From the NCBI GenBank assembly GCA_016935045.1, contig JAFGRS010000234.1, positions 1 to 10,945 on the forward strand: DNA of 10,945 nucleotides. The letters run 5' to 3'. The translations under genes were made by a program, and so were the position numbers. Source of the stretch: Lentisphaeria bacterium (GTDB taxonomy: Bacteria; Verrucomicrobiota; Lentisphaeria; Oligosphaerales; JAFGRS01). The notes beneath the pieces are model-generated. The model was not told the DNA's origin. It saw nothing but the letters and a program-made list of their open reading frames with translations, and did not search any database. Every line of letters begins with the position of its first letter. Position 1 is the first letter of the stretch. Shown here piece after piece: positions 1 through 7,321 of the stretch.

Positions 1-48
1 GCGTCTGTGCGTCGGTGCGTCTGTGCGTCGGTGCGTCGGTGCGTCCAT
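1..48. repeat. Octamer tandem repeat (GCGTCKGT)
   Basis: Five head-to-tail 8-bp units occupy 1-40: GCGTCTGT, GCGTCGGT, GCGTCTGT, GCGTCGGT, GCGTCGGT. A decayed copy (GCGTCCAT) follows at 41-48, then further GTGCGG-like sequence. The first four units also form two copies of a 16-bp unit. The array starts at the window edge, so its full length is unknown. Short frames that cross it are low-complexity and are not credible genes. This is a simple-sequence array in an intergenic region; no function is visible. Confidence 0.85.
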
Positions 49-129
49 GTGCGGTGTGCGATGTCCTCGTGCCCGCTCCTGTGCCCACCACAGCAGGGGA
101 CCGTCGTCACGGATCGGCAGCGGTGCTCC

Positions 130-158
130 TTGCCCAACCGGGATGCTCCCCGTATCTT
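130..158 (+). promoter_or_regulatory. Candidate sigma70-type promoter of the oxidoreductase gene
   Basis: TTGCCC (130-135) and TATCTT (153-158) are separated by 17 bp. Each matches its consensus hexamer at four of six positions. The predicted start near 165 would leave a leader of about 40 nt before the ATG at 205. The core CGTATCTTA recurs in the candidate promoter of the bamD-like gene on the other strand, which gives mild support. The -10 also lies in the loop of a terminator-like hairpin (143-172), so the two readings compete. Confidence 0.35.
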
Positions 159-172
159 ATCGGAGCGTTTTT
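143..172 (+). terminator. Terminator-like hairpin with short T-run
   Basis: GCTCC (145-149) pairs with GGAGC (162-166). An A-T pair and a G-T wobble extend the stem outward. The loop is 12 nt, and TTTTT follows at 168-172. It could end a gene lying left of the window. The stem is short, the loop long and the T-run only five bases, and a promoter-like -10 sits in the loop, so confidence is low. Confidence 0.3.
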
Positions 173-204
173 GTGAAATCTCCCTCGATCCGGAAAGGTG
201 AGCC

Positions 205-1524
205 ATGGTCAGTCAAGATGCCTGTTCACGTCGTCGTTTTCTGCGGACGTCGGCTTTTGGCGCCTCGGTGCTTTTTCTGCCCGGACGCGTGCTCGGTCTG
301 GATGGGAAGACACCGCCCAACGGCAAGCTGAATGTCGCCTGCATCGGGGTGGGTGGCCGTGGCGGCGCGGCCGTGAAGGGTTGTTCGCGGGAGAACCTGG
401 TTGCCTTCTGCGACGTGGACGACAAGCGCGCCGCCGACCTGCACAAGCAGTTCTCCCAGGTGCCGCGCTACCGTGACTATCGGAAGATGCTGGAGGAAAA
501 GGGGAAAGAGATCGATGCGGTGACCGTCAGCACTCCGGACCACAGCCATTTTGCCTGTGCCCTGCTGGCGATGCAGATGGGCAAGCACGTGTGCGTCGAG
601 AAACCCCTGGTGCACACGGTCCGGCAGGCGTGGGACCTGATGGCGGCTGCCGAGAAGCACAAGGTGGTCACGCAGATGGGAAACCAGGGGCACTGCAGCG
701 AGGGTCCCCGGCTGGTCCGCGAGTGGCATGCGGCCGGTGTTCTGGGCGCCGTGCGTCGCATTGAAGCCTGGACGGACCGTCCGATCTGGCCCCAGGGGAT
801 GACGTCCCTGCCGGCCGCGGAGCCGGTTCCCGAGCACCTGGACTGGTCTCTCTGGCTGGCCGGTGTGGCGGACTACGGCTACAGCTCGGCCTTTGTGCCG
901 TTCAAGTGGCGGGGGTGGTATGCCTTCGGCACGGGTGCGATCGGGGATTTTGCCTGCCACAACCTCACGGCGGCCTACTATGCTCTGGACCTGGACATGC
1001 CGACCCGTGTGATTGCCGAGACCACGGGGGTCAGCACGGTGGCCTTTCCCACGGCTTCGACGGTCACCTTCGAGTTCCCGGCCCGGGGGGAGATGCCGCC
1101 GGTCACCCTCGTGTGGTATGACGGCAAGCGCAAACCCCAGCCTCCGCCGGGCTGGGAGGAGGGCCGCAAGATGGCGGGGACCGGCGCCTTCATCCACGGG
1201 GACAAGGCCGTGGTCATGGCCAACAGCCACTCGACATCGGTGCGCATCGTCCCCGAGGCTACCATGAAGGAACTCACCTCCTCCCTGCCGCCCAAGACCC
1301 TGCCCCGCATCCGGGGCGACCACTTCGCGAACTGGATCCGGGCCTGCAAGGGAGAGGAAGAGGCCGGAAGCCCCTTCTCCTATGCGGGAAGGCTCACGGC
1401 CATGGCGCTCCTGGGGGTCATCGCCCAGCGCCTCCCCGGGCAGGAACTCCTCTGGGACCATGCCAACCGGCGCTTCAGCAACAGCGAGGCAGGCAACCGT
1501 TTGCTGGAAACCGCCCTGGTCTGA
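205..1524 (+). CDS. Tat-exported Gfo/Idh/MocA-family oxidoreductase
   Basis: Predicted NAD(P)-dependent sugar or polyol oxidoreductase of 439 aa. The N-terminus has a twin-arginine signal, SRRRFL at residues 8-13, followed by a short hydrophobic stretch, so export in folded, cofactor-loaded form is expected. A Rossmann motif lies at 47-54 (IGVGGRGG) and the acid of VAFCDVDD at about 70 probably binds the cofactor ribose. The family signature EKP is at 132-134, with K133 the expected catalytic lysine. The second domain carries GDFACHNL with D248 and H252, matching the family's active-site Asp/His segment. Length is normal for the long, exported form common in planctomycetes and relatives. The ATG at 205 is preceded by GGAAAGG (192-198). 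The gene is followed in the same direction by a secreted beta-helix protein, suggesting a role in processing unusual sugars outside the cytoplasm. The substrate cannot be told. A GH109-like NAD-dependent glycosidase is an alternative, but I see no clear support for it. Confidence 0.9.
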   Translation: MVSQDACSRRRFLRTSAFGASVLFLPGRVLGLDGKTPPNGKLNVACIGVGGRGGAAVKGCSRENLVAFCDVDDKRAADLHKQFSQVPRYRDYRKMLEEKGKEIDAVTVSTPDHSHFACALLAMQMGKHVCVEKPLVHTVRQAWDLMAAAEKHKVVTQMGNQGHCSEGPRLVREWHAAGVLGAVRRIEAWTDRPIWPQGMTSLPAAEPVPEHLDWSLWLAGVADYGYSSAFVPFKWRGWYAFGTGAIGDFACHNLTAAYYALDLDMPTRVIAETTGVSTVAFPTASTVTFEFPARGEMPPVTLVWYDGKRKPQPPPGWEEGRKMAGTGAFIHGDKAVVMANSHSTSVRIVPEATMKELTSSLPPKTLPRIRGDHFANWIRACKGEEEAGSPFSYAGRLTAMALLGVIAQRLPGQELLWDHANRRFSNSEAGNRLLETALV

Positions 1525-1705
1525 CCGTTGGACGGAGCCCGCCGGGGATTCTGTTGACGCGTGGCGTGTAGAGGGTGATGTGTGGATGCCGGCGTCCGCG
1601 CGGGGGCTCAGCTCTTCGTTCGGGAGAGGCGACGGGTGAGCAGGTCAGGCCGGCGCGGGGCGCGGGGACCATCACCGGACTCGTACTGGAAGGATGGGTG
1701 GAACC

Positions 1706-3736
1706 ATGCGTTCACTGGCCTTTGCGTGTTTTGCCGTGGGGGCTTCGATGGCTCTTCCGGCCAGGGAGTTCTTCGTCGCCAGCAGCGGCAACGACGCGGA
1801 TCCCGGCAGCCGTGAGAAGCCCTTCGCGTCGCTGGCGAAGGCCCTCTCGGTGGTGCAGGACGGAAAGGGAGGAACGGTTTCGCTGGCGCCCGGGGAGTAC
1901 CTCGTCCCGACGGGAGTGGCCCTCGATGGCGGGCACAGCGGCACGGCGGAGGCCCCTCTGCTCATCCGCTCCGAGGTGCCCCGTGCCGCGCGGATCGCGG
2001 GCGCCCGGGAGGTGCACGATCTGCGGCCGATTTCCCCGGCCGAGGCCGAGACGCTCATCTCCGAGGACGCCCGCAGCCGGGTGCTGGTGGCCGACCTGGC
2101 CGCGCAGGGTTTTCCGGCCCTGGCCCCGTTGCCGGATAGCTTTCGGGCGCCAGGGGTCGAGGAGGTGTTCTTTGGGGACCTTCCCCTGCAGTCGGCGCGC
2201 TGGCCCAATGACGGCTTTGCCGCCTTCACTGAGGTCATTGACGCCGGGGCCTCGGCCCCGGTCCACTGGGTGACGCGCGAGGTCTACCGGCCGGGCTCGT
2301 TCCGTTTTCCCTCCGAGCGGGCCCGGCTGTGGGACTTCTCCCGTGGTGTCTATCTGCATGGATTCTGGTGTTACGAGTGGGCAGACGAGACGCTCCGGGC
2401 GGCCTCCTACGCGCCGGATACGGGGGAACTGCGCCTGGCGGCCAAGCATGGGTACGGCATCGGCAATCCCTGGCACAAGGACTCCCCGCGGCAGTTCTAT
2501 GCGGTCCATGTCTTCGAGGAACTGGACCGCCCCGGGGAGTACTATCTTGACCGGCGGGACAACAGGCTGTACCTCTGGCCCCCGGACTCCGGGAGCGGGG
2601 CCCCTGTTCGGGTGTCGCTCTGCCGGGGGCCGCTACTCCGGGCCGAGGGAGTGTCCCACCTGGTGTTGCGGGACCTGGTGTTCGAGAACGGCTGCGGTTG
2701 GGCGCTCCAGCTCAGGAACTGCACTCGCGCGACGGTCGAGGGTTGCCTGGTGCGGAACATGGGTCTGGGGGGGATGGACTGCTCCGGGGGAGCGGACAAT
2801 CAGATCCTGCGCTGCGAAGTGACGCGCACGGGTTCCAGGGCCATCGCCATGACTGCCGGGGACCGAAAGACGCTGACCCCGGGCAACGGCTCGGTGGTTG
2901 CGAATCACCTGCACGACCTGGGACGACACGACTGGGGCGGCGGGCGGGGAGTCACCCTTGGGGGATGCGGCAACCGCGTCGCCAACAATCTCATCCATCA
3001 CTGCCCGACGGGCGGCATTTCCTACTCCGGCAACGAACACCTGCTGGAACTCAACGAGATCCACCACGTCTGCCTGCTCTATTCGGACGTGGGTGTCTTC
3101 TACACGGGGAGGGACTGGGCCTCCCGCGGCAACATCGTGCGCTGGAACTACATCCACAGCACTACCAACAATACGGGCACGGGGTCCCAGGCGATCTACC
3201 TGGACGACTGCGACAGCGGCGACACGGTCATCGGCAACATCGTCTTCGGGGGTGTGGGCCGCGGGGTGCTTCTCGGGGGCGGCCGGGACAATCGGCTCGA
3301 GGGCAATGTGTTCTTCTACCTCCCCAAGGGGATCCATGTCGACGCCCGGGGGCCTCGGGGCATCACCCTCGACCAGCCCGGGAGCTGGAACCTGAAGGCA
3401 AAATGCGAAGCGCTGGAGTACCTCTCTCCCCTCTGGCGGAAGCGCTACCCCAGCCTGGCCCGCATCCTGGACGAAGAGCCCCTGCTGCCCCTTGGCAACG
3501 TCATGCGCAACAACATCTTCGTGGGCTGCACGACGGCCTTTTCCCTGACGCGGGATGTCAAACCGGAATGGCTCGAACGGGAGAACAACGTCGAGTTCGG
3601 CCCCGCCGAGGTGCCCTTTCTGCCGGCTTCCGTGGAGGCCGGTCCCCTGGACCTCCAGGCCCTGCCCATGCTCTGGGAGAAGGTGCCCGGTTTCAAGCCC
3701 ATTCCCGTCGAGAGAATCGGCCTGCGGGGGCTCTGA
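1706..3736 (+). CDS. Secreted right-handed beta-helix protein, possibly a glycoside hydrolase
   Basis: 676 aa from the ATG at 1706. A Sec signal peptide covers roughly residues 1-19 (cleavage after ALPA), followed by FFVASSGNDADPGS and KPFASLAKAL (22-46), the opening typical of secreted pectate-lyase-like beta-helix proteins. A middle region (150-295) ends in LDRPGEYYLD (273-282) and LYLWPP (288-293). Such a segment is known from beta-helix glycoside hydrolases, and I recall it from GH141-like proteins. Residues about 315-545 are beta-helix coils rich in Asn and Gly (NRVANNLIHH, DNRLEGNVFF), with acidic residues at D461 and D500-D501 as candidate catalytic groups. An in-frame ATG lies at 1694, but GGAAGGA (1688-1694) abuts it and sits 11 nt from 1706, so 1706 is preferred; it also gives the cleaner signal peptide. 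The specific enzyme activity is inference only. Polysaccharide lyase or non-catalytic binding protein remain possible. Confidence 0.87.
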   Translation: MRSLAFACFAVGASMALPAREFFVASSGNDADPGSREKPFASLAKALSVVQDGKGGTVSLAPGEYLVPTGVALDGGHSGTAEAPLLIRSEVPRAARIAGAREVHDLRPISPAEAETLISEDARSRVLVADLAAQGFPALAPLPDSFRAPGVEEVFFGDLPLQSARWPNDGFAAFTEVIDAGASAPVHWVTREVYRPGSFRFPSERARLWDFSRGVYLHGFWCYEWADETLRAASYAPDTGELRLAAKHGYGIGNPWHKDSPRQFYAVHVFEELDRPGEYYLDRRDNRLYLWPPDSGSGAPVRVSLCRGPLLRAEGVSHLVLRDLVFENGCGWALQLRNCTRATVEGCLVRNMGLGGMDCSGGADNQILRCEVTRTGSRAIAMTAGDRKTLTPGNGSVVANHLHDLGRHDWGGGRGVTLGGCGNRVANNLIHHCPTGGISYSGNEHLLELNEIHHVCLLYSDVGVFYTGRDWASRGNIVRWNYIHSTTNNTGTGSQAIYLDDCDSGDTVIGNIVFGGVGRGVLLGGGRDNRLEGNVFFYLPKGIHVDARGPRGITLDQPGSWNLKAKCEALEYLSPLWRKRYPSLARILDEEPLLPLGNVMRNNIFVGCTTAFSLTRDVKPEWLERENNVEFGPAEVPFLPASVEAGPLDLQALPMLWEKVPGFKPIPVERIGLRGL

Positions 3737-3788
3737 CGTAGGGGGCCGGCGGAGCGCCGTCAGGGGCAACCGAACGGGATCAGGATTC

Positions 3789-4043
3789 ATGGCCCGTCTC
3801 AAACTGGACCTGCACAGCATCTTCAACCGGGGGATGGAGATCGACGCGGCTCTTGAACGGGCCATGGCCGACGCTGCGGCCAAGCGCATCGCCACGGTGG
3901 AGATCATTCCCGGCAAGGGCAGCGGACAACTCAAGAAACGGGTGCTGAGGTTCCTGCAGCGCCCCGATATCCGGCCCCTCTACCACCGTGTGGAGAAGGA
4001 CGACCGGAACTTCGGGCGCGTGTTGGTGCACTTTCGGCACTGA
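3789..4043 (+). CDS. Small stand-alone Smr-domain protein
   Basis: 84 aa, consisting almost entirely of one Smr domain (the C-terminal domain of MutS2, a DNA- or RNA-binding and often nuclease fold). LDLH at residues 6-9 is the N-terminal Smr motif, and IIPGKGSGQLKKRVLRFL (39-56) matches the second motif, HGxGxGxL, except that its His is Pro41. The end, NFGRVLVHF (74-82), fits the last strand of the fold. I recall Pro-variant small Smr proteins in other bacteria, so this may be a subfamily trait. The gene starts 52 nt after the beta-helix gene and could be cotranscribed with it. The ATG at 3789 is chosen because LDLH follows within six residues; GGGA (3776-3779) is a plausible ribosome site. 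A longer in-frame reading from 3555 would overlap the beta-helix gene and is rejected. Role unknown: nucleic-acid processing is the family expectation. Confidence 0.85.
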   Translation: MARLKLDLHSIFNRGMEIDAALERAMADAAAKRIATVEIIPGKGSGQLKKRVLRFLQRPDIRPLYHRVEKDDRNFGRVLVHFRH

Positions 4044-4308
4044 TCCGTCGTGCCCGTGTGGCGTTCACCCGCGTGTCGCGGTGGATCGCGAGACGGCTGC
4101 TACGGGTCGTCTCAGACATGGTCTGTACTCGCGGAGCTTCTACGGCCGCTCGCCTGACGCCGGGGGGGGCCGGGGCGCGGTCCGCATGCCGGCGCGCGGT
4201 GTCCCCTGACCTACCGGGATCGGGGTCCATCGTCGACCACGGCCCCCGCGTCCCGCCGGGCCGGGATCAGTGGCTGCGTTTTGCGGGGGGGTATCCGCCA
4301 GATTGGGG
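4044..4308. other. Convergent intergenic gap with weak hairpins
   Basis: 265 bp lie between the stop of the Smr gene and the stop of the ADP-ribosylglycohydrolase gene on the other strand. No convincing gene was found; the small frames crossing it on both strands lack recognisable motifs. A hairpin at 4090-4113 (GAGACGGCT with GGTCGTCTC, two G-T wobbles, loop of six) and a small dyad CAGAC-ATG-GTCTG at 4113-4125 follow the Smr stop. Neither is followed by a T-run, so a bidirectional or Rho-dependent terminator is possible but not shown. Confidence 0.5.
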
Positions 4309-6021
4309 TTACGGGGCCGGCACATCGGTGGTGTGTTCCGGGACGGGCCTTCCGTCCCCGGCGGTGACGGCGATTCTCTGCCAATAGCCGGCTTCCCAGG
4401 CCCAGCCGGTGGGCTGGTTGAGGAGTTCCAGGGCGATGGTCCTGCCGGCGCAGTCCGAGAGGTCTACGCGGAAGTCCACCCAACCATCCGTTGCCGTCTC
4501 CCTGCCGATGGTCCGGCGCAGCAGTTCGCGCCCGTCCGCCCTGACCACCAGCTCCCAATCCCCTCTGGGGTGGTGTCCGACCGTCAGCAGGAGCGCGGAA
4601 TGGGCGCCCGGGGCGACCTCCAGCTCTCGGCTCAGAGCGCAGGGCGTATCGGCATCCAGGGGGTGGGTCACCAGGATACGGCTGCGTCCGAGGGCCTGGT
4701 CATGCAAGCCCGGGTTCATGTCTTCGCCGCAGTGTCGGACGGTCCACCCGGGGGCGAACGTGGCCACGGCTTCGCGGATGCCGGCGGGGGTGGTGGATTC
4801 CTCGATGCGTGTCCTCTCGGCGGTAGTGAAGCGGCTGTTGGCGATGGGTCCCGGCGACCAACTGCGGACCGAGGGGCTGGGCCGTGGGTTCTCGGGGGCG
4901 ATCAGGAAGACCTCCCCTCCTGGCCCGGTCTCGATGCGACCGCCTCCTCTGACGACGGCTTGACGCGCCAGGCGCTCGCAGACGGTCAGGAGGGCGGGGA
5001 AGCTGTAGGGGGTATGGTGGAAGACGGCCCCGGGGTCGAGGGCCCGGGTGAACCGGTCCGGCACACGGGTCCGTCCGAGGGTGGTGAACAGGACACCGGC
5101 CGCGGTGGAGGGGTTGCAGTCCGAGTCCTGGCCGCAGCGACAGGCGATGGTGATGGTGCGCTCGGGCTCGGCAGCGCCGTAGAGGAGGCCCATGAGCACA
5201 TAGGCACCGTTGATCTTGCAGTCGATGCCCCCGTTCGACGCCTTCTGGTAGCCTGGGTCGCGCCGGTACTTCCCCTGGCAGCGTTCCCAGCAGTCCTCCC
5301 AGCGGGTCAGTTCACGCGACCAGCCCAGCATATCGCGCACCATCTCGGCGTATTGGCTGTCCGCCGGGATGGCGTGCAGGGCTCGCTCGATGATCCGCCT
5401 CAGGTCTGTCTCGAAGAACGCCTCTGCGTAGAGTGCCCCCACGAATTGGCCGGCATAGACGCCGTCGCCGTAGTTCATCAGGCGGCCGAAGGTCTCGCCC
5501 AGGGCAATGGCGGCGTTGGGCATTCCCGGGGCGACGAGGCCGGAGTAGTCCGCCTCGATCTGGTAGTCGATGTCGTTGGGGCACGGGTTGAAGCGCGGAT
5601 GGCCGGAGTCCGGCGGCGCGATGCCCCGACGCAGATTGCGGCGCCCGGAGGCATTGGCGCACCAGAGGGGATAGCGGGTCGCGGCGAACTCGATCCCGGC
5701 CTCACGGATGGGGCAGTCCAGACCATGCTGTTCGAGGGAGTGCAGGAACGTCATTTCGACATAGAGGTCATCCTGGCCGAAGGCGGCGTTGATCATGCGG
5801 GGCTCCCATGCGGGCATGGCCTCTTCGGGCATGATGGCGTCCCGGTACTTGAACTCCGTGGGAGCGCCCCAGGCCACGCCTACCATCTGGCCCAGCCAGC
5901 CTGCCTGCATTCGGTCCCGGTACTCGCCCACCGGGAGCCGCCGCAGGCTCCCCGGCGGCGGGGGTGTTGCCGCCAGGGCAGCCACGGCCGGCAGCAGAGC
6001 GACGAGAACGGATACGCGCAT
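4309..6021 (-). CDS. Exported ADP-ribosylglycohydrolase-fold protein with extra C-terminal domain
   Basis: 570 aa. Residues 1-18 are a Sec signal peptide (hydrophobic run, cleavage near ALA-AT). Residues about 30-350 match the ADP-ribosylglycohydrolase (ARH) family: GWLGQMVGVAWGAPTEF at 41-57 corresponds to the first conserved helix, GQDDLYVEMTFL at 82-93 carries the first metal-binding acids (D84, D85), and CGQDSDCNPSTAAG at 296-309 carries the second pair (D299, D301). These acids bind two Mg ions in known ARH enzymes. Residues about 400-556 form a second, beta-rich part (DWELVVRADG, DGWVDFRVDL) that resembles secreted carbohydrate-binding or jelly-roll modules; this is inference. GGGGAGGAG (6035-6027) precedes the ATG at 6021 by five bases. 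The start lies 157 nt after ispF, so it may be cotranscribed or have its own promoter. Known relatives remove ADP-ribose from proteins or small molecules in the cytoplasm. The substrate of an exported form is unknown and may be a different glycoside. Confidence 0.88.
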   Translation of the reverse strand: MRVSVLVALLPAVAALAATPPPPGSLRRLPVGEYRDRMQAGWLGQMVGVAWGAPTEFKYRDAIMPEEAMPAWEPRMINAAFGQDDLYVEMTFLHSLEQHGLDCPIREAGIEFAATRYPLWCANASGRRNLRRGIAPPDSGHPRFNPCPNDIDYQIEADYSGLVAPGMPNAAIALGETFGRLMNYGDGVYAGQFVGALYAEAFFETDLRRIIERALHAIPADSQYAEMVRDMLGWSRELTRWEDCWERCQGKYRRDPGYQKASNGGIDCKINGAYVLMGLLYGAAEPERTITIACRCGQDSDCNPSTAAGVLFTTLGRTRVPDRFTRALDPGAVFHHTPYSFPALLTVCERLARQAVVRGGGRIETGPGGEVFLIAPENPRPSPSVRSWSPGPIANSRFTTAERTRIEESTTPAGIREAVATFAPGWTVRHCGEDMNPGLHDQALGRSRILVTHPLDADTPCALSRELEVAPGAHSALLLTVGHHPRGDWELVVRADGRELLRRTIGRETATDGWVDFRVDLSDCAGRTIALELLNQPTGWAWEAGYWQRIAVTAGDGRPVPEHTTDVPAP

Positions 6022-6178
6022 GGAGACTCCTCCCCGATCGTTTGCCTTCTCTGTTCCGGCCCGGCCACCCCGCCCTCCGGGCTCTGCGGACGAGTCAGGG
6101 CTGCCTTCGCGGCCCGATGCAGCAGTGCGGTCCTGTTGGCGGGAGCGCCGGCGTGATCGTGCCTGCGAAGCGGGCCGC

Positions 6179-6658
6179 TCAGACACGGCTCTCGAGGAGC
6201 AGCACCGCGTGGGCCGCCATGGCGGCCTGCCGCCCGATGGCATCCGTGCCTTCGGCGGTCTTGGCCTTGACCGATACCCGTTCCCCGGGGACCCCGAAAA
6301 GGCCGGCGATGGAACTCCGGATCGCGGGGATGTGGAGCGCCAGCTTCGGCTGTTCGGCGATCACCGTTGCGTCGAGGTTCACCAGCTCCCAGGGGGCCAC
6401 GCGGGGGTCCGCCAGGACCCGCCGCAGGAGGTCCGTGCTCGCGGCCCCGCGGTAGGACGGGTCCGTGTCCGGGAACCACTGTCCGATGTCCCCCAGGCAG
6501 AGGGCGCCAAGAACGGCGTCGGTCACGGCGTGCAGCAGGACGTCCGCGTCCGAGTGTCCCGCCAGACCCCGTTCCCAGGGGATGTGGACCCCGCCCAGGA
6601 TCAGAGCGCGGCCGGGCCTGATGCGGTGGATGTCGAAGCCATGTCCGACGCGAACCAT
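6179..6658 (-). CDS. ispF: 2-C-methyl-D-erythritol 2,4-cyclodiphosphate synthase
   Basis: 159 aa, the usual length. This cytoplasmic trimer of the MEP (non-mevalonate) pathway converts CDP-methylerythritol 2-phosphate to the cyclodiphosphate plus CMP on the way to IPP and DMAPP. RVGHGFDIHR at 3-12 gives metal ligands D9 and H11; GHSDADVLLHA at 34-44 includes the third ligand H43 and the conserved HSD loop; LGDIGQWFPDTDP at 55-67 is the family signature. KAKTAEG (131-137) is the nucleotide-binding strand and loop. After it come TDAIGR instead of the more usual LGxxGR, a small variation. The ATG at 6658 is chosen because VGHGFD follows at once and GGAGGT (6670-6665) lies six bases upstream; an upstream in-frame ATG (6682) has no such site. 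It lies 111 nt downstream of the lptE-like gene on the same strand. No ispD is adjacent or fused. Confidence 0.96.
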   Translation of the reverse strand: MVRVGHGFDIHRIRPGRALILGGVHIPWERGLAGHSDADVLLHAVTDAVLGALCLGDIGQWFPDTDPSYRGAASTDLLRRVLADPRVAPWELVNLDATVIAEQPKLALHIPAIRSSIAGLFGVPGERVSVKAKTAEGTDAIGRQAAMAAHAVLLLESRV

Positions 6659-6664
6659 GGGCGG

Positions 6665-6670
6665 ACCTCC
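6665..6670 (-). promoter_or_regulatory. Ribosome binding site of ispF
   Basis: GGAGGT on the minus strand ends six bases before the ATG at 6658. It decides the start over the upstream in-frame ATG at 6682. Confidence 0.7.
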
Positions 6671-6769
6671 GGGGTATGGCATCGGGAGAACTCCCCCGGC
6701 CTCGTGCCGGACCTCGCCCGGCGCCGGAAACGCCCTCCCCCGGGTCCCCCGCCGCCGGGAAGGGGTGGA

Positions 6770-7321
6770 TTACCAGGCTTCGGTGACGATGGCGACGATC
6801 TGGCGCGCGGCATCGTCCAGGGCCCGGTCCAGGGCGTCGGCCTGGAAGACATTCTGGTCCGGCCAGTTTCCGAGGTCTGCCTGGCCGGTGACGCGTCGGG
6901 TCTCGATGAACGGTTGTTCGCGGCCCGGGATCCGGACGCGGAACTCGACGCTGGCCTGCAGGCGGTAGAGGACGGTCTGGTACTCGTCGGAGTCGTCGCG
7001 GGCGGTGCGTTCGTCACGGACCTTGGCGCGGGCCAGGGGTTCCTGGCGGAGATTGAGGATTCTGCCTTCGACGATGGCATCGGCTGCCGCGGGCTGTGCC
7101 AGCATCAGGCCCGCCTGGGTCGAGATGGCCTCGCTCAGGCTGTCCCGGAGGAGCGCCGTGGCCGCTGCGTCCCGGGTCTCGTTGTCGAAGCTGCCCACGG
7201 CCAGGGAGCGGATCTGCGGGTGCATCACGGAGCCCCAACGGTAGGCGCAACCGCCCCCGCCCAGGGCAAGGGCAGCCAGCAGCACGACAGCCGGGAAACG
7301 GGGCGCGACAGGGGTTCTCAT
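6770..7321 (-). CDS. lptE: LptE-like LPS-assembly lipoprotein
   Basis: 183 aa with a lipoprotein signal peptide: a hydrophobic run ends at GGGGC, with Cys25 as the lipidation site. The mature protein opens with AYRWGSVMHPQIRSLAVGSFDNET (26-49), quoted here only as the segment where Y27, G30, H34, P35, V42 and N47 follow the pattern of the LptE family, in which a Gly-Tyr start is followed by a strand and an N-x-T or N-N-T turn. LptE plugs the LptD barrel and helps place LPS in the outer membrane. The second half is mixed alpha/beta, also as expected. The start is fixed by the lipobox and by a four-base ATGA overlap with the end of the BamD-like gene, which implies translational coupling; GGGAGG lies about nine bases upstream. 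Bacterial lptE proteins diverge strongly, so the family assignment is probable rather than certain. A general outer-membrane lipoprotein is the alternative. Confidence 0.75.
   Translation of the reverse strand: MRTPVAPRFPAVVLLAALALGGGGCAYRWGSVMHPQIRSLAVGSFDNETRDAAATALLRDSLSEAISTQAGLMLAQPAAADAIVEGRILNLRQEPLARAKVRDERTARDDSDEYQTVLYRLQASVEFRVRIPGREQPFIETRRVTGQADLGNWPDQNVFQADALDRALDDAARQIVAIVTEAW

Noticed and set aside
7..331. Short plus-strand frames across the repeat at the left edge
   Set aside because: Low-complexity Cys/Arg/Val-rich translations driven by the octamer repeat, overlapping the true start of the oxidoreductase gene.
1554..1582. TTGACG (1554-1559) as the -35 of a promoter for the beta-helix gene
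   Set aside because: The -35 is good, but no acceptable -10 lies at 16-18 bp; GATGTG at the 17-bp position matches poorly.
3747..3759. Hairpin CGGCG-GAG-CGCCG between the beta-helix and Smr genes as a terminator
   Set aside because: Short stem, three-base loop and no T-run; the close spacing suggests read-through instead.
2633..3934. Minus-strand open frame of about 433 codons over the beta-helix gene
   Set aside because: Antisense shadow without domains; the plus strand has the signal peptide and helix repeats.
4340..4358. Hairpin GGGACGG-GCCTT-CCGTCCC as a terminator between the convergent genes
   Set aside because: It is a perfect 7-bp stem but lies inside the coding end of the ADP-ribosylglycohydrolase gene and has no T-run on either strand. 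It may still affect RNA, but termination is not supported.
4270..6156. Plus-strand open frame of about 628 codons over the ADP-ribosylglycohydrolase gene
   Set aside because: Antisense shadow. The minus strand carries clear ARH motifs, a signal peptide and a good ribosome site, while the plus frame shows no family motif. Long antisense frames are expected at this GC content.
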